The position numbers were made by a program, and so were the translations under genes. Positions 1 through 8,286 of a stretch of DNA of 54,482 bases are shown one piece after another; the stretch's first letter is position 1; every line of letters begins with the position of its first letter. The notes under the pieces were generated by a model. It worked only from the letters and a program-made list of their open reading frames with translations, searched no databases and was not told the origin of the DNA. Source of the stretch: Chryseobacterium sp. Its GTDB lineage: Bacteria > Bacteroidota > Bacteroidia > Flavobacteriales > Weeksellaceae. The stretch is taken from positions 1 to 54,482 of the forward strand of contig NZ_JALAHD010000038.1 in the NCBI RefSeq assembly GCF_022712095.1, given 5' to 3'.

Positions 1-40
1 AAATAAAAAGACTTTCAAATATTTGAAAGTCTTTTTATTT
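1..40. terminator. Bidirectional intrinsic terminator, perfect 40-bp palindrome
   Basis: Bases 1-20 are the exact reverse complement of bases 21-40. In RNA the core would be GACTTTCA paired with TGAAAGTC, flanked by A and U runs on both sides, so it can stop transcription in either direction. It overlaps the stop codon of the minus-strand gene ending at 35. Confidence 0.8.
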
Positions 41-1219
41 AACCCTTTTTTTACGTATTACATATAATCCTGTATTTTTGATAAGAGGATCTACCTCACC
101 GGTTTCATTATTCCTATAGCCGCCTAAATTCAGTCCATAATCCAAAAATCCAATATCAGAATTCTTTTTGAATTTTTTAGGTAGTTCATACAAAAACAGA
201 TTATTCTCACATTTCATATCATCAAAATACTTAACTGCTTTAGCTTTGAAATATATATTTTCCTGACGATAAGAAAGTTTAAAGTATCCTGTATTAATGA
301 AAGAGGGAGCTACCCAATCCGGCAAATCCAGAATACTTCCGGTAAAAAAATAGTCCTCTTTCTTACGTGATAGCATCTCTACCTCAGTATCCGTCTGATA
401 ATCCAATTTCCGTTCTTTTAAAATCAGAGTATAATACCTATCCAAATAACGATCGTCTATTCTTTCTCCATTTGTTTGGGAAGAATAGAAACCATTTTTA
501 TAATCTTTCAACAAAGTCAGTCGTTTATCTGAAAGTTTCGCAGGATTATTTTTAAAATCAATCTGTCCGATGGTATCACTTTCCATCTCCCCGCCACTCA
601 GACTCTTAAGAGTAAAATCTTCTTTCTTTGAAAACAGCAATATCCACTGATCTTTAATTCTGAAATAGATGGGAAAACCTCGCTGATCATCATCACCATT
701 CCGCTCCCTATCATAAAAAACCAGCTCAGCACCATGATATTGTTTTCTAAATTCAGATACAAAATTTTCCTCTGTCATTTCATCCTGAGCATTCAAAATT
801 TTCGAAAAAGCAATATAGATGAGCTTCTTTCCGGAAAAGTCATACACACCCTTATCCGTAAACACATAGGGGATAAAATTGGCAAAATCAAAGGCAGATG
901 TAAACTTTTCATTTCTCAAGTCATTGGAAATGATAATATTTCCTGAGGAATCATATTTTGTTAAACCCTTAAAGTTTTTCAAATAAAATTCATTTTTAAT
1001 ACTATCGTAAAGAATAGGAAAACTTCCCTGTGCTTTTACTATCTCATAATTTTGAGATTCCGGACTTTGGGTCAGTTCTTTAAAATACTGATAAGATTTA
1101 GGCCTGAAAAGATCAGAAGTAGTAATATTAACTGTGGTACATCGATCCAGAAAAGCTAATGCACATACTATTCCAATGATCAGAAATAACAGTATTTTTA
1201 TATTTCGGGGATTCATCAT
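35..1219 (-). CDS. Hypothetical membrane-anchored or exported protein, 394 aa
   Basis: I do not recognise the family. Residues about 8-26 form one hydrophobic helix after a short basic start, so the protein is either a signal-anchored membrane protein or exported. The remainder is hydrophilic and rich in Tyr, Lys and Asp, with no motif I can name. Two ATG codons stand in tandem at the start (1217-1219 and 1214-1216), and either could be used. The gene is intact and ends inside the palindromic terminator at the window edge. The next minus-strand gene upstream has its own terminator at 1294-1324, so this gene is probably transcribed alone. Confidence 0.65.
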   Translation of the reverse strand: MMNPRNIKILLFLIIGIVCALAFLDRCTTVNITTSDLFRPKSYQYFKELTQSPESQNYEIVKAQGSFPILYDSIKNEFYLKNFKGLTKYDSSGNIIISNDLRNEKFTSAFDFANFIPYVFTDKGVYDFSGKKLIYIAFSKILNAQDEMTEENFVSEFRKQYHGAELVFYDRERNGDDDQRGFPIYFRIKDQWILLFSKKEDFTLKSLSGGEMESDTIGQIDFKNNPAKLSDKRLTLLKDYKNGFYSSQTNGERIDDRYLDRYYTLILKERKLDYQTDTEVEMLSRKKEDYFFTGSILDLPDWVAPSFINTGYFKLSYRQENIYFKAKAVKYFDDMKCENNLFLYELPKKFKKNSDIGFLDYGLNLGGYRNNETGEVDPLIKNTGLYVIRKKRVK

Positions 1220-1293
1220 AAAACAAGCAATATAATCATTACCTAATAATGAATAAATATAATGCTATTTTGTCTTTAAACCCACTGTATCAA

Positions 1294-1324
1294 AAAAAGA
1301 ACTCTGCCTGTCAGAGTTCTTTTT
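1294..1324 (-). terminator. Intrinsic terminator after the 89-aa membrane protein gene
   Basis: A 9-bp stem (AGAACTCTG at 1298-1306 with CAGAGTTCT at 1312-1320) has a 5-nt loop. On the minus strand it is followed by a U run, seen as the A run at 1292-1298 on the plus strand. Confidence 0.75.
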
Positions 1325-1329
1325 CATAT

Positions 1330-1599
1330 TTATATATTTCTTGCTTTTCTTTCCTCTTTGATTCCTTTAAGGCTTATAAGCATAGGAATCATAAATAAAA
1401 TGAAAAAAATAGGTGAAAGCGAAAAAATACCAAATCCGTTTCTTATTGTTATAAGCACTGAGATAATAAGTAATAACAGGATTAAAGTAATCTGGGCACC
1501 CAAAAGGCTCTTAAATCGTTTTTCGTCTTTTAATAAGTCTTCATCGCTTAATTCTGAATATTTCGTTCTGTTGTTCATTTTTTCAATATTTGTATTCAT
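1330..1599 (-). CDS. Small two-helix membrane protein, 89 aa
   Basis: The N-terminal 30 residues are charged, with a SDEDLLKDEK segment. Two hydrophobic helices follow at about 33-52 and 58-76, then a short basic tail. This resembles small Bacteroidota two-helix proteins that begin with a 'LSDEELLK'-like segment. No function can be deduced. An in-frame Met at residue 8 is an alternative start. The opposite strand is also open over most of this interval, but the helix/charge pattern and the terminator placed just past 1330 favour the minus strand. Confidence 0.6.
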   Translation of the reverse strand: MNTNIEKMNNRTKYSELSDEDLLKDEKRFKSLLGAQITLILLLLIISVLITIRNGFGIFSLSPIFFILFMIPMLISLKGIKEERKARNI

Positions 1600-1695
1600 T
1601 ATGTAACGGTTTCCAAATAGAATAGGCCTATCACCCCATCTATCATCAAACTACAACCAATAACTAATAATATATATCAAAAATAAACAATTTTA

Positions 1696-2757
1696 TTAAA
1701 TATTTTCACATTCATAAATGAATTTATTCAAAATATCCGTTACAGATAATTCACTATATTCCTGAATAGACTGTCCTACCCAGATATTCACGAAATCCGG
1801 GTTTTTCATAGATTTAGCCACTTTCCTGAGTTCATCCGTCAATTTATTCTGATAAGGATAGGGCAAAATACATTCTGTTTTATCCAGGACATCCATAAAT
1901 TTATTTCGGATTCCTCTCGCATACCGCCCGGAAAAGCTCCGTGTTAAGATAATATCAGATTCTTTTACTTTCTGGAGCTCTTCTTTTTCAAAAGGCTGTA
2001 AAGCACTCTCATGAGCAGCCAACAGCATGCTTCCTACCTGAAATCCTTGTGCTCCCAAATCATTGGCAGCTTTTAAAGTATTTGCATTATAAATTCCTCC
2101 CGCATAAATCAAAGGTATCTTCACCTTATCATAAACCTGGGATAAAAGTGACAAACCTCCAATCTGCGGTATATGATCTGTTTCAAAAGTTCCTCTGTGA
2201 CCTCCGGCTTCAATTCCCTGAACACAGATCATATCAATACCTGATTTTTCCAGAATCAAGGCTTCTTCCACCGAATTACAGGTTCCTATAAGAATTATAT
2301 TATTCTCCTTTAGTTTTTGAATACTTTCCTCATCAAGATTCCCAAATGTAAAACTCAAAATCCTGCATCCTTCTTCAATAATTACCTTAAGCTGCTCATG
2401 GTATCCATTCACTTTAAGATCTTCAAGGGAGGACAGTTCTACCTCAATCCCTTGTTCTTTGGCCAGTTCTTCAATAAATTTTTTAGATTTAGCATATTGA
2501 ACTTTCAAAGAATCGGTGATCTCAGGAATGGAATGGACAAAAATATTAACCGCAAACGGCTGATCGGTAAGTAATTTTGTTTTTCTGATTAATTCTCTGG
2601 ATTGACCGGCTGAGAGATCAGCTAATGCCAGAGATCCCAGGCAACCAGCTTTAGTGGCAGCTGCAACCATCTCCGGAGTGCTTACTCCAAACATCGGAGC
2701 CTGAATAACCGGATATTGTATTTCTAGTAATTGAGTTATCGTTTGAGACCAGATCAT
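1696..2757 (-). CDS. Nitronate monooxygenase / 2-nitropropane dioxygenase family protein
   Basis: This is an FMN-dependent TIM-barrel enzyme of the nitronate monooxygenase family, which oxidises alkyl nitronates such as propionate 3-nitronate; some relatives have other roles. At 353 aa it is full length. QAPM at 19-22 lies in the first strand, and the signature EAGGHRG occupies 183-189 with the family's conserved His at 187. The phosphate-binding region follows as AGGI (219-222) and GAQGFQVGS (235-243). It lies 47 bp downstream of the aldo/keto reductase gene on the same strand, and the two are probably co-transcribed. The exact substrate cannot be read from the sequence. Confidence 0.85.
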   Translation of the reverse strand: MIWSQTITQLLEIQYPVIQAPMFGVSTPEMVAAATKAGCLGSLALADLSAGQSRELIRKTKLLTDQPFAVNIFVHSIPEITDSLKVQYAKSKKFIEELAKEQGIEVELSSLEDLKVNGYHEQLKVIIEEGCRILSFTFGNLDEESIQKLKENNIILIGTCNSVEEALILEKSGIDMICVQGIEAGGHRGTFETDHIPQIGGLSLLSQVYDKVKIPLIYAGGIYNANTLKAANDLGAQGFQVGSMLLAAHESALQPFEKEELQKVKESDIILTRSFSGRYARGIRNKFMDVLDKTECILPYPYQNKLTDELRKVAKSMKNPDFVNIWVGQSIQEYSELSVTDILNKFIYECENI

Positions 2758-2804
2758 ATGTTTTTTTAGTAAAAATAAATACTTATCCCTTATGATTTTT
2801 ATAA

Positions 2805-3680
2805 TTAAATATCAGCAATAGAATTTAACATTTTCTTTTCCCATTCCGAATCTTTAGGATCAAAGAATAATCTTTTACCTGTATCCAAAGAACGGATTAC
2901 ATTCATTTCCTCTCCTGATAATTCAAAATCGAAAACATTAAAATTCTCTTCTATTCTTGATGGAGTAACAGATTTTGGAATCACAACGAAGCCTTCCTGT
3001 AAATGCCATCTCAAAATAACCTGTGCTACTGTTTTATGATACTTCTCTGCAATCTTTTTCAGATTTTCATTATTTAAAAGTTCAGCATTTCCATTTCCTA
3101 AAGGGCTCCAGGGCTGTGTAATAATATTATTCTTTCTGTCATATTCCTGTAATTCCTTTTGCTGAAAGACAGGATGCAATTCAATCTGGTTAACAGCAGG
3201 AATTGTTTCGGAATGAGATATTAATTCATCCAGCTTTTCCACCGGAAAATTGCAAACTCCAATTGCTTTAATCTTTCCTTCATGGTATAGTTCCTCCATT
3301 GCTTTCCAAGCTCCCGGAAAATCATTATATGGCCAGTGTATCAGGTACATATCCAAATAATCCAGCTGCAACCTGTCCAGACTTCGCTGAAATGCTCCTT
3401 TAGCCTTGTCATAAGCTATGTCCTGAACCCAAAGTTTTGAAGTAATAAACAAATCGTCTCTGTTAACACCACTATTTTGAATAGCCTTTCCTACAGCTGT
3501 TTCATTAAGGTAAATAGAAGCTGTATCTATCATTCTGTATCCGGTTTCGATGGCTTTAATTACAGTAGCCTCACAAAGCTGAAGATCCTCAATCTGCCAT
3601 ACTCCAAATCCTAAAGCAGGAATGTCTATTCCGTTATTTAGCTGTACGACAGGCTGTCCTGAATATGTTTTTTGTTTCAT
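2805..3680 (-). CDS. Aldo/keto reductase
   Basis: A cytosolic NADPH-dependent (beta/alpha)8 oxidoreductase of 291 aa that reduces aldehydes or ketones. The full catalytic tetrad is visible: Asp52 and Tyr57 in IDTASIY, Lys82 in ITSKLW and His115 in LIHWP. The N-terminal NNGIDIPALGFG strand and the C-terminal part fit the 2,5-diketo-D-gluconate reductase-like subgroup. It is probably the first gene of a two-gene unit with the nitronate monooxygenase. The 89-bp gap to the divergent GNAT gene must hold its promoter, but I see no clean -7 element on the minus strand. Confidence 0.9.
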   Translation of the reverse strand: MKQKTYSGQPVVQLNNGIDIPALGFGVWQIEDLQLCEATVIKAIETGYRMIDTASIYLNETAVGKAIQNSGVNRDDLFITSKLWVQDIAYDKAKGAFQRSLDRLQLDYLDMYLIHWPYNDFPGAWKAMEELYHEGKIKAIGVCNFPVEKLDELISHSETIPAVNQIELHPVFQQKELQEYDRKNNIITQPWSPLGNGNAELLNNENLKKIAEKYHKTVAQVILRWHLQEGFVVIPKSVTPSRIEENFNVFDFELSGEEMNVIRSLDTGKRLFFDPKDSEWEKKMLNSIADI

Positions 3681-3725
3681 AATTCCTTATTTTTTATTCT
3701 AACAAATTTGCGATAAAAACTTAAA

Positions 3726-3755
3726 TTGATAGCAACTCTTATTAGTTTATTTTTG
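3726..3755 (+). promoter_or_regulatory. Bacteroidota-type promoter for the GNAT pair
   Basis: TTG at 3726-3728 is followed after 19 bp by TATTTTTG at 3748-3755, an exact TAnnTTTG match. The start codon at 3770 leaves a leader of only about 8-10 nt. Confidence 0.7.
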
Positions 3756-3769
3756 CATAAATTAAAGAC

Positions 3770-4204
3770 ATGTCTTATCAAATTATTCCAGCAGAGCCAA
3801 AAGATTATCACAGAATCATGGAAATATGGACATCTGCTGTAAAAGCAACTTATGATTTTTTATCAGAAGAAGATTTTAACTATTTCAAGGAAGTAATCCC
3901 AAGAGATTATCTTCCTAATCTTGAAGTATATATCATCGTTGAAGATGGAATTGCCAACGGTTTTGCTTCTGTGGCTGAAGATACCCTGGAAATGCTTTTC
4001 ATCCATAATGATGCAAGGGGAAAAGGTTACGGAAAAAAATTGTGTGAATTCATGAGGAAAAAAACGCAATTCACCAAAGTAGATGTGAATGAACAAAATC
4101 CTCAAGCAATAGGTTTTTATGAAAAAATGGGCTTCCACACCATTGGGAGATCAGCAAAAGACAGTTCAGGAAAAGATTATCCTATCATTCATATGAGTTT
4201 ATAA
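3770..4204 (+). CDS. GNAT family N-acetyltransferase (first of two)
   Basis: This 144-aa protein is a single GNAT domain that transfers acetyl from acetyl-CoA to an amine; the acceptor is unknown. The pyrophosphate-binding motif A is ARGKGYGKKL at 82-91, and the motif B region NEQNPQAIGFYEKMGF spans about 107-122. It is preceded by a good -33/-7 promoter. Its stop codon overlaps the ATG of the next GNAT gene by one base (TAATG), so the two are translationally coupled. Confidence 0.88.
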   Translation: MSYQIIPAEPKDYHRIMEIWTSAVKATYDFLSEEDFNYFKEVIPRDYLPNLEVYIIVEDGIANGFASVAEDTLEMLFIHNDARGKGYGKKLCEFMRKKTQFTKVDVNEQNPQAIGFYEKMGFHTIGRSAKDSSGKDYPIIHMSL

Positions 4205-4677
4205 TGGCAAATTATATATTTACCCAAATCAGCAGTGAGGAAATTCCTTATCCTCTGCTTTTGTTAGCTGATGAAACCGTAGAAGCAATTGATAAATATA
4301 TTTTCAGTTCTGAAATATATGTCCTGAAAGATCATCAAAAGGAAATTGCCGTTATGGCATTATATAAAAATAGCGCCCAGCAACTGGAAATCAAAAATAT
4401 TGCTGTAATTCCCTCCTTTCGAAATCAGGGAATTGGAAAGATCCTTATCAACAAAGCCAAAGAAATTGCCGTTAAAGATCATTTCGCTTCTCTCATTGTA
4501 GGAACTTCCGATACTGGATATGACCAGATAAGATTCTATGAAAAGAATGGTTTTATAAAAAAAGAAATCCGCAAAGACTTTTTCATTAAGAACTATCCTG
4601 TGCCTATTTATGAAAACGGAATGCAGATGCGGGATATGATCATACTTGAATATTTACTTCATAACCTTTCTGAATAA
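4204..4677 (+). CDS. GNAT family N-acetyltransferase (second of two)
   Basis: This 157-aa acetyltransferase has the acetyl-CoA loop RNQGIGK at 73-79 and a terminal IRFYEKNGF strand at about 109-117. It is coupled to the preceding GNAT gene by a TAATG overlap, yet the two proteins differ clearly in sequence, so they are probably not a recent tandem duplication. Its 3' end overlaps the convergent LysR gene by 24 bp. The substrate is unknown. Confidence 0.87.
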   Translation: MANYIFTQISSEEIPYPLLLLADETVEAIDKYIFSSEIYVLKDHQKEIAVMALYKNSAQQLEIKNIAVIPSFRNQGIGKILINKAKEIAVKDHFASLIVGTSDTGYDQIRFYEKNGFIKKEIRKDFFIKNYPVPIYENGMQMRDMIILEYLLHNLSE

Positions 4678-5550
4678 ACTTTTAATATGAGCAATTTCGT
4701 TAGGATAACTCGTATTTTTACGACATCCGAAATAAAGAGTGTTTTCTAATTTTCGTTCTCCTTTCCAGATAAGGCTGATTTCTTTATTATCTATCTCATT
4801 TTTACATAGAAAATCCGGAATCACCGCCAGTCCGGTTCCACCTTTCAGACAGCGAATAATAGAATTTAGATTGGGAACAATATAATTAGGTCTGAAATCA
4901 GGTTTATGTCCGAAATTCAAAGTCCAGAACTGAAAAAGGTGCTCCATATCTCCTGTGGTTCCGTACCATTTTTCCTGTTTCAGCCAATCTTCTATTTTTT
5001 CACTATCACCGGATTCTAATGTATTTTGAAAGCTTTTGATATTCACTTTATTTCCGCCAACAAGAATAATCTGCTCGGAAGAAAATGCTTCATGTTCTAT
5101 ATTCGGAGAAGAGCCTTTTTTAGGAGTAATAATCAAATCCAGAATTCCTTTGTCAAGCTGATCCAGCATTTCCGGATATTCTCCAAAACAGATAATCAGA
5201 TTGAAGGGAAGACTTGAAACATATTGCTCCAAAGTCGTCTGAAAAGTTTCAAAACACATTCCTACACTAATCGTTGGTGTACTTTTCTCCGTAGATTTCT
5301 GAAAGTTTTTCTCCACTTCTTCCAGCTTAGATAAGGATTCAGAAATTGCATTAAATAAAACTTTACCCCGTTCCGTAGGATGCATTTTCCTTCCGGTCCT
5401 GTCAAATAATTTATACCCAACATAAGCTTCCAGCGAGCTTAAATGAAGGCTTACTCCGGGCTGGGAAATGAATAATGACTCAGCAGCTCCCGTTAGGGTT
5501 CCTGTTTTATAGATGGCTTTAAAGGTTCGGTACCATTCCAGATTAACCAT
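4654..5550 (-). CDS. LysR family transcriptional regulator
   Basis: At 298 aa it has the normal LysR length. The winged helix-turn-helix covers about residues 3-62, with TLTGAAESLFISQPGVSLHLSSLE forming the recognition unit near 18-41. The rest is the periplasmic-binding-protein-like effector domain. The gene is divergent from the NAD(P)H oxidoreductase operon starting at 5657. This is the classical LysR arrangement, in which the regulator controls the divergent operon and itself from the shared 106-bp gap. The last 24 bp overlap the convergent GNAT gene. The effector is unknown; the neighbours suggest a quinone or another electrophile. Confidence 0.9.
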   Translation of the reverse strand: MVNLEWYRTFKAIYKTGTLTGAAESLFISQPGVSLHLSSLEAYVGYKLFDRTGRKMHPTERGKVLFNAISESLSKLEEVEKNFQKSTEKSTPTISVGMCFETFQTTLEQYVSSLPFNLIICFGEYPEMLDQLDKGILDLIITPKKGSSPNIEHEAFSSEQIILVGGNKVNIKSFQNTLESGDSEKIEDWLKQEKWYGTTGDMEHLFQFWTLNFGHKPDFRPNYIVPNLNSIIRCLKGGTGLAVIPDFLCKNEIDNKEISLIWKGERKLENTLYFGCRKNTSYPNEIAHIKSLFRKVMK

Positions 5551-5559
5551 TACATCAGT

Positions 5560-5575
5560 TATTATAATTATAATA
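5560..5575. promoter_or_regulatory. 16-bp palindrome, candidate LysR operator
   Basis: TATTATAATTATAATA is a perfect palindrome lying between the LysR start codon and its -7 element, over the predicted transcription start. An AT-only palindrome can arise by chance in DNA this AT-rich, so the support is its position more than its sequence. Confidence 0.4.
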
Positions 5576-5583
5576 CAAAGATA
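5576..5583 (-). promoter_or_regulatory. -7 element for the LysR gene
   Basis: CAAAGATA on the plus strand is TATCTTTG on the minus strand, an exact TAnnTTTG match 26 bp before the start codon. The nearest TTG equivalent (CAA at 5607-5609) is 23 bp upstream, slightly longer than usual. Confidence 0.55.
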
Positions 5584-5619
5584 TAATTTATATTATTTTT
5601 ATTATACAATATTCTCTAC

Positions 5620-5627
5620 TAATTTTG
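5620..5627 (+). promoter_or_regulatory. -7 element for the NAD(P)H oxidoreductase operon
   Basis: TAATTTTG matches TAnnTTTG and lies 30 bp before the start codon at 5657. There is no TTG at the expected -33 position, which would fit a promoter that needs an activator such as the divergent LysR protein. Confidence 0.55.
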
Positions 5628-5656
5628 CATAGTAAATATAAACATTCATAAAAACA

Positions 5657-6271
5657 ATGAAAAAAGTATTAATAATAAATGCCGGACAAAACTTCGGGCA
5701 TTCGGGAGGAAGATATAATAAAACAGTTACAGAAAGTACAGTGGAAGCTTTAAAAGCTTTTAGCAACATAGAAGTTCAGGTAACCCATATTGAAGAAGGA
5801 TATGATAAAGATGAAGAAGTTCAGAAATTCGTTTGGGCTGATTATATTATTTATCATACACCTATCTGGTGGTTTCAGGTTCCATTCGGATTTAAAAAAT
5901 ATCTGGATGAAGTGTTTACTGCCGGACATAACAAAGGTTTGTATAAAAGTGACGGTAGAAGCTCTAAAAACCCTGCCATTAACTATGGTACCGGAGGAAC
6001 ACTTAATGGCAGAAAATATATGGTAACCACTACCTGGAATGCTCCGGCAACTGCTTTTACACTTCCGGGAGAGTTTTTTAATGAAACCAGCGTAGATAAC
6101 GGACCACTATTTGGATTCCATAGAATGAATGCATTCCTTTCTTTAGAAAGATTAGACGGATTCCATTTTCATGACGTGGAAAAGAATCCCAATGTGCAAA
6201 GAGATATGAAACTGTACAAAGAACATGTACTCAACATATTTAAAAAAGAATTAACCTCTCAATCAGTATAA
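5657..6271 (+). CDS. NAD(P)H-dependent oxidoreductase, MdaB-like flavodoxin fold
   Basis: A 204-aa flavoprotein of the NQO/MdaB type, expected to reduce quinones by two electrons and so avoid semiquinone radicals. The segment PIWWFQVPFGFKKYLDEVF at about 69-87 is the family's isoalloxazine-contacting region, and the early INAGQNFGHSGG loop is in the position of the flavin phosphate loop. It is first in an operon of four genes, with a one-base TAATG overlap into the SDR gene. Control by the divergent LysR regulator is likely from the arrangement. Confidence 0.85.
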   Translation: MKKVLIINAGQNFGHSGGRYNKTVTESTVEALKAFSNIEVQVTHIEEGYDKDEEVQKFVWADYIIYHTPIWWFQVPFGFKKYLDEVFTAGHNKGLYKSDGRSSKNPAINYGTGGTLNGRKYMVTTTWNAPATAFTLPGEFFNETSVDNGPLFGFHRMNAFLSLERLDGFHFHDVEKNPNVQRDMKLYKEHVLNIFKKELTSQSV

Positions 6272-7155
6272 TGAAAAAAATTTTTATCACAGGAGTTACC
6301 GGTTATATAGGAGGAAGTATTGCCGTAAAACTTTTAGCTAAAAATTATCAGGTCTACGGATTAGTCCGAAAAGATACTGATATTGAGGTACTGACATCAA
6401 TGGGAATGCATTGTATAAAAGGAGATATACACAACGAGAATATCATAAGATCCGCTATTGCGGAAACCGACGCTATTATTCACACCGCAGATTCTGCTGA
6501 TGACGCTTATTCTGTAGATAACATTATTAATACATTACAAGGGAGTGGAAAAACTTTTATTTTCACTTCCGGATCAGCTATTTTTGGGGGAAAAGAAAAT
6601 GGCGAGAAGAAAGACTTTGTATTTACAGAGGATATTCCTTTACAACCCAGGTTAGAAATGGTTTCAAGAGTATTAATCAACCAGCATATTTTACGTTCAG
6701 CCCAACACAATATAAGAAGCATTGTCATTGTTCCCACTATGGTATATGGCACGGGATTAGGATTAAAAAAAGAAAGTATACAAATACCCTCTCTTATTAA
6801 GTTTTCTAAGGAAAAAGGCTTTGGAGTTTATTTTGGAAAAGGTGAAAATATCTGGTCGAATTTACATATTGAAGATTTAGCTGACCTATATATACTGGCC
6901 CTCGAAAAGGCAAAAGCCGGATCTATTTATTACGCCGAAAATGGGTATGCGAGTATAAAAGATCTGGCCCATAAAATAAGCGAGCATTATCATCTCCTAC
7001 CCCCTCAGTCCCTAAAAGTAGAAGAAGCTGTTGACAGGTTCGGCCCTGCCGGAGGATACTTTGGATTTGCGTCGAACAGTTTTTGTAATTCTGACAAAGC
7101 GAGAAAAGAATTAGGCTGGAACCCCCAATATAATTCAATTGAAAATTTTATTTAA
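6271..7155 (+). CDS. NAD(P)-dependent epimerase/dehydratase-like protein (atypical SDR)
   Basis: A 294-aa Rossmann-fold protein. The dinucleotide loop is GVTGYIGGS at 8-16, and the acidic GDIH segment and the TSGS segment fall where expected in extended SDRs. The usual YxxxK catalytic pair is not visible: the corresponding helix reads MVSRVLINQ, with no Tyr. It may therefore be an atypical SDR that reduces by another mechanism, or a redox-sensing/binding protein. Its position between a quinone reductase and an ABM monooxygenase suggests a role in the same stress response. Confidence 0.75.
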   Translation: MKKIFITGVTGYIGGSIAVKLLAKNYQVYGLVRKDTDIEVLTSMGMHCIKGDIHNENIIRSAIAETDAIIHTADSADDAYSVDNIINTLQGSGKTFIFTSGSAIFGGKENGEKKDFVFTEDIPLQPRLEMVSRVLINQHILRSAQHNIRSIVIVPTMVYGTGLGLKKESIQIPSLIKFSKEKGFGVYFGKGENIWSNLHIEDLADLYILALEKAKAGSIYYAENGYASIKDLAHKISEHYHLLPPQSLKVEEAVDRFGPAGGYFGFASNSFCNSDKARKELGWNPQYNSIENFI

Positions 7156-7167
7156 TTTTATATTATT

Positions 7168-7458
7168 ATGAAAATCTATTTAACTGCAATAATTAAAGCC
7201 AAAGAAGAATATAGAACTGATGTTTTGGAAGTTCTTCAGAATATGGTAAAAGAAACAAAAAAAGAGGAAGCCAATGAATTATATACTCTTCATCAAGGAA
7301 TAGAAGATAAAAATCAATTCATCTTTTACGAAATCTGGAAAGATCAGAAAGGATTGGATGAACATAATCAGCAGCCCTACCTTCAGGCTTTCACTGCTAT
7401 TATTGATGAAAAGCTACAGGAAAAACCTCAGATTTATACCACTCACATTCTGGACTAA
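7168..7458 (+). CDS. Antibiotic biosynthesis monooxygenase (ABM) domain protein, YgiN-like
   Basis: This 96-aa protein has a single dimeric alpha+beta-barrel ABM domain. Characteristic parts are the N-terminal strand leading into a long amphipathic helix, the central QFIFYEIWKDQKGLDEHNQ segment (about 51-69), and the final HI strand. YgiN-type members interconvert quinol and quinone without a cofactor, which suits its place after an MdaB-like quinone reductase. The stop codon overlaps the ATG of the DJ-1 gene by one base. Confidence 0.8.
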   Translation: MKIYLTAIIKAKEEYRTDVLEVLQNMVKETKKEEANELYTLHQGIEDKNQFIFYEIWKDQKGLDEHNQQPYLQAFTAIIDEKLQEKPQIYTTHILD

Positions 7459-8210
7459 TGAAAAATATAGCAATTATATTGATAGCATTGTTAAGCACAA
7501 GTCTTATCCAGGCACAAAATAAAAAATCGAATCATATGAAAAATAAAATTTTATTTGTAATTACCAGCCACGACAAAAAAGGTAACACAGGAGAAAGTAC
7601 CGGCTATTATCTGGGTGAAGTTTCCCATCCATGGGAAGTTCTTCATAAAGCCGGTTATGAAATTGATTTTGTAAGCCCTAAAGGCGGAACTCCTCCCGTA
7701 GACGGATTTGATCTTAAAGATCCTGTTAATAAAGAGTTTTGGGAAAACAAAGAATATAAAAATAAGATTGATAATTCCCTTCAGCCCTCACAGGTAGATC
7801 CGGCCCAGTATGCAGCTATTTTTTATGCCGGCGGTCATGGCGCCATGTGGGATTTTGCAGATAACACACAACTTGCAGGCATTGCTTCAAAAATTTATGA
7901 GAACGGAGGTATTGTGGCCGGTGTTTGCCATGGTCCTGCCGGTTTGGTGAATATTAAGTTAAACAATGGTAAATACCTCGTAGATGGCAAAAAGATCAAT
8001 GCTTTTACAAATGAAGAAGAAACAGAAGTAAAACTTACCCATGTCGTTCCATTCCTTCTAGAGGACCAATTAAAAGCAAGAGGAGCAAAATTCGAAAAGT
8101 CCGGGCTTTGGCAGACTCATGTCGTAACGGATCAGAGAGTAATTACAGGGCAAAACCCTCAATCCGCAAAAGGAGTAGGAGAAGCCATTTTGGAAGAACT
8201 TAAAAAATAA
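7458..8210 (+). CDS. Secreted DJ-1/PfpI superfamily protein, Hsp31-like
   Basis: A 250-aa class I glutamine amidotransferase-like protein. The nucleophile elbow AGVCHGPAGL places Cys157 followed by His158, and Glu54 in GYYLGEVSHPW matches the conserved acidic residue near the Cys. Hsp31-type enzymes act as glutathione-independent glyoxalases or chaperones. Residues 1-20 (MKNIAIILIALLSTSLIQAQ) look like a signal peptide, so the protein is probably periplasmic. An internal Met27 just before the domain could give a cytosolic form. It is last in the LysR-linked operon and is followed by a strong terminator. Confidence 0.85.
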   Translation: MKNIAIILIALLSTSLIQAQNKKSNHMKNKILFVITSHDKKGNTGESTGYYLGEVSHPWEVLHKAGYEIDFVSPKGGTPPVDGFDLKDPVNKEFWENKEYKNKIDNSLQPSQVDPAQYAAIFYAGGHGAMWDFADNTQLAGIASKIYENGGIVAGVCHGPAGLVNIKLNNGKYLVDGKKINAFTNEEETEVKLTHVVPFLLEDQLKARGAKFEKSGLWQTHVVTDQRVITGQNPQSAKGVGEAILEELKK

Positions 8211-8233
8211 TTATTACCATACCTTATAATAAT

Positions 8234-8266
8234 AAATAAGCGTATCAATGAATGATACGCTTATTT
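8234..8266. terminator. Bidirectional intrinsic terminator
   Basis: A 14-bp perfect stem (8234-8247 with 8253-8266) has a 5-nt loop and AT-rich flanks. It separates the plus-strand DJ-1 operon from the convergent AhpD-like gene. Confidence 0.85.
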
Positions 8267-8286
8267 ACTTTACTGAAGTCCATCCT

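Noticed and set aside
1358..1606. 82-codon plus-strand frame opposite the 89-aa membrane protein gene
   Set aside because: The minus-strand reading has a sensible charged N-terminus, two helices and a matching terminator; the plus-strand reading has none.
3770..4677. The two GNAT genes as a recent tandem duplication
   Set aside because: Apart from the shared acetyl-CoA motif their sequences differ throughout, so they are separate family members.
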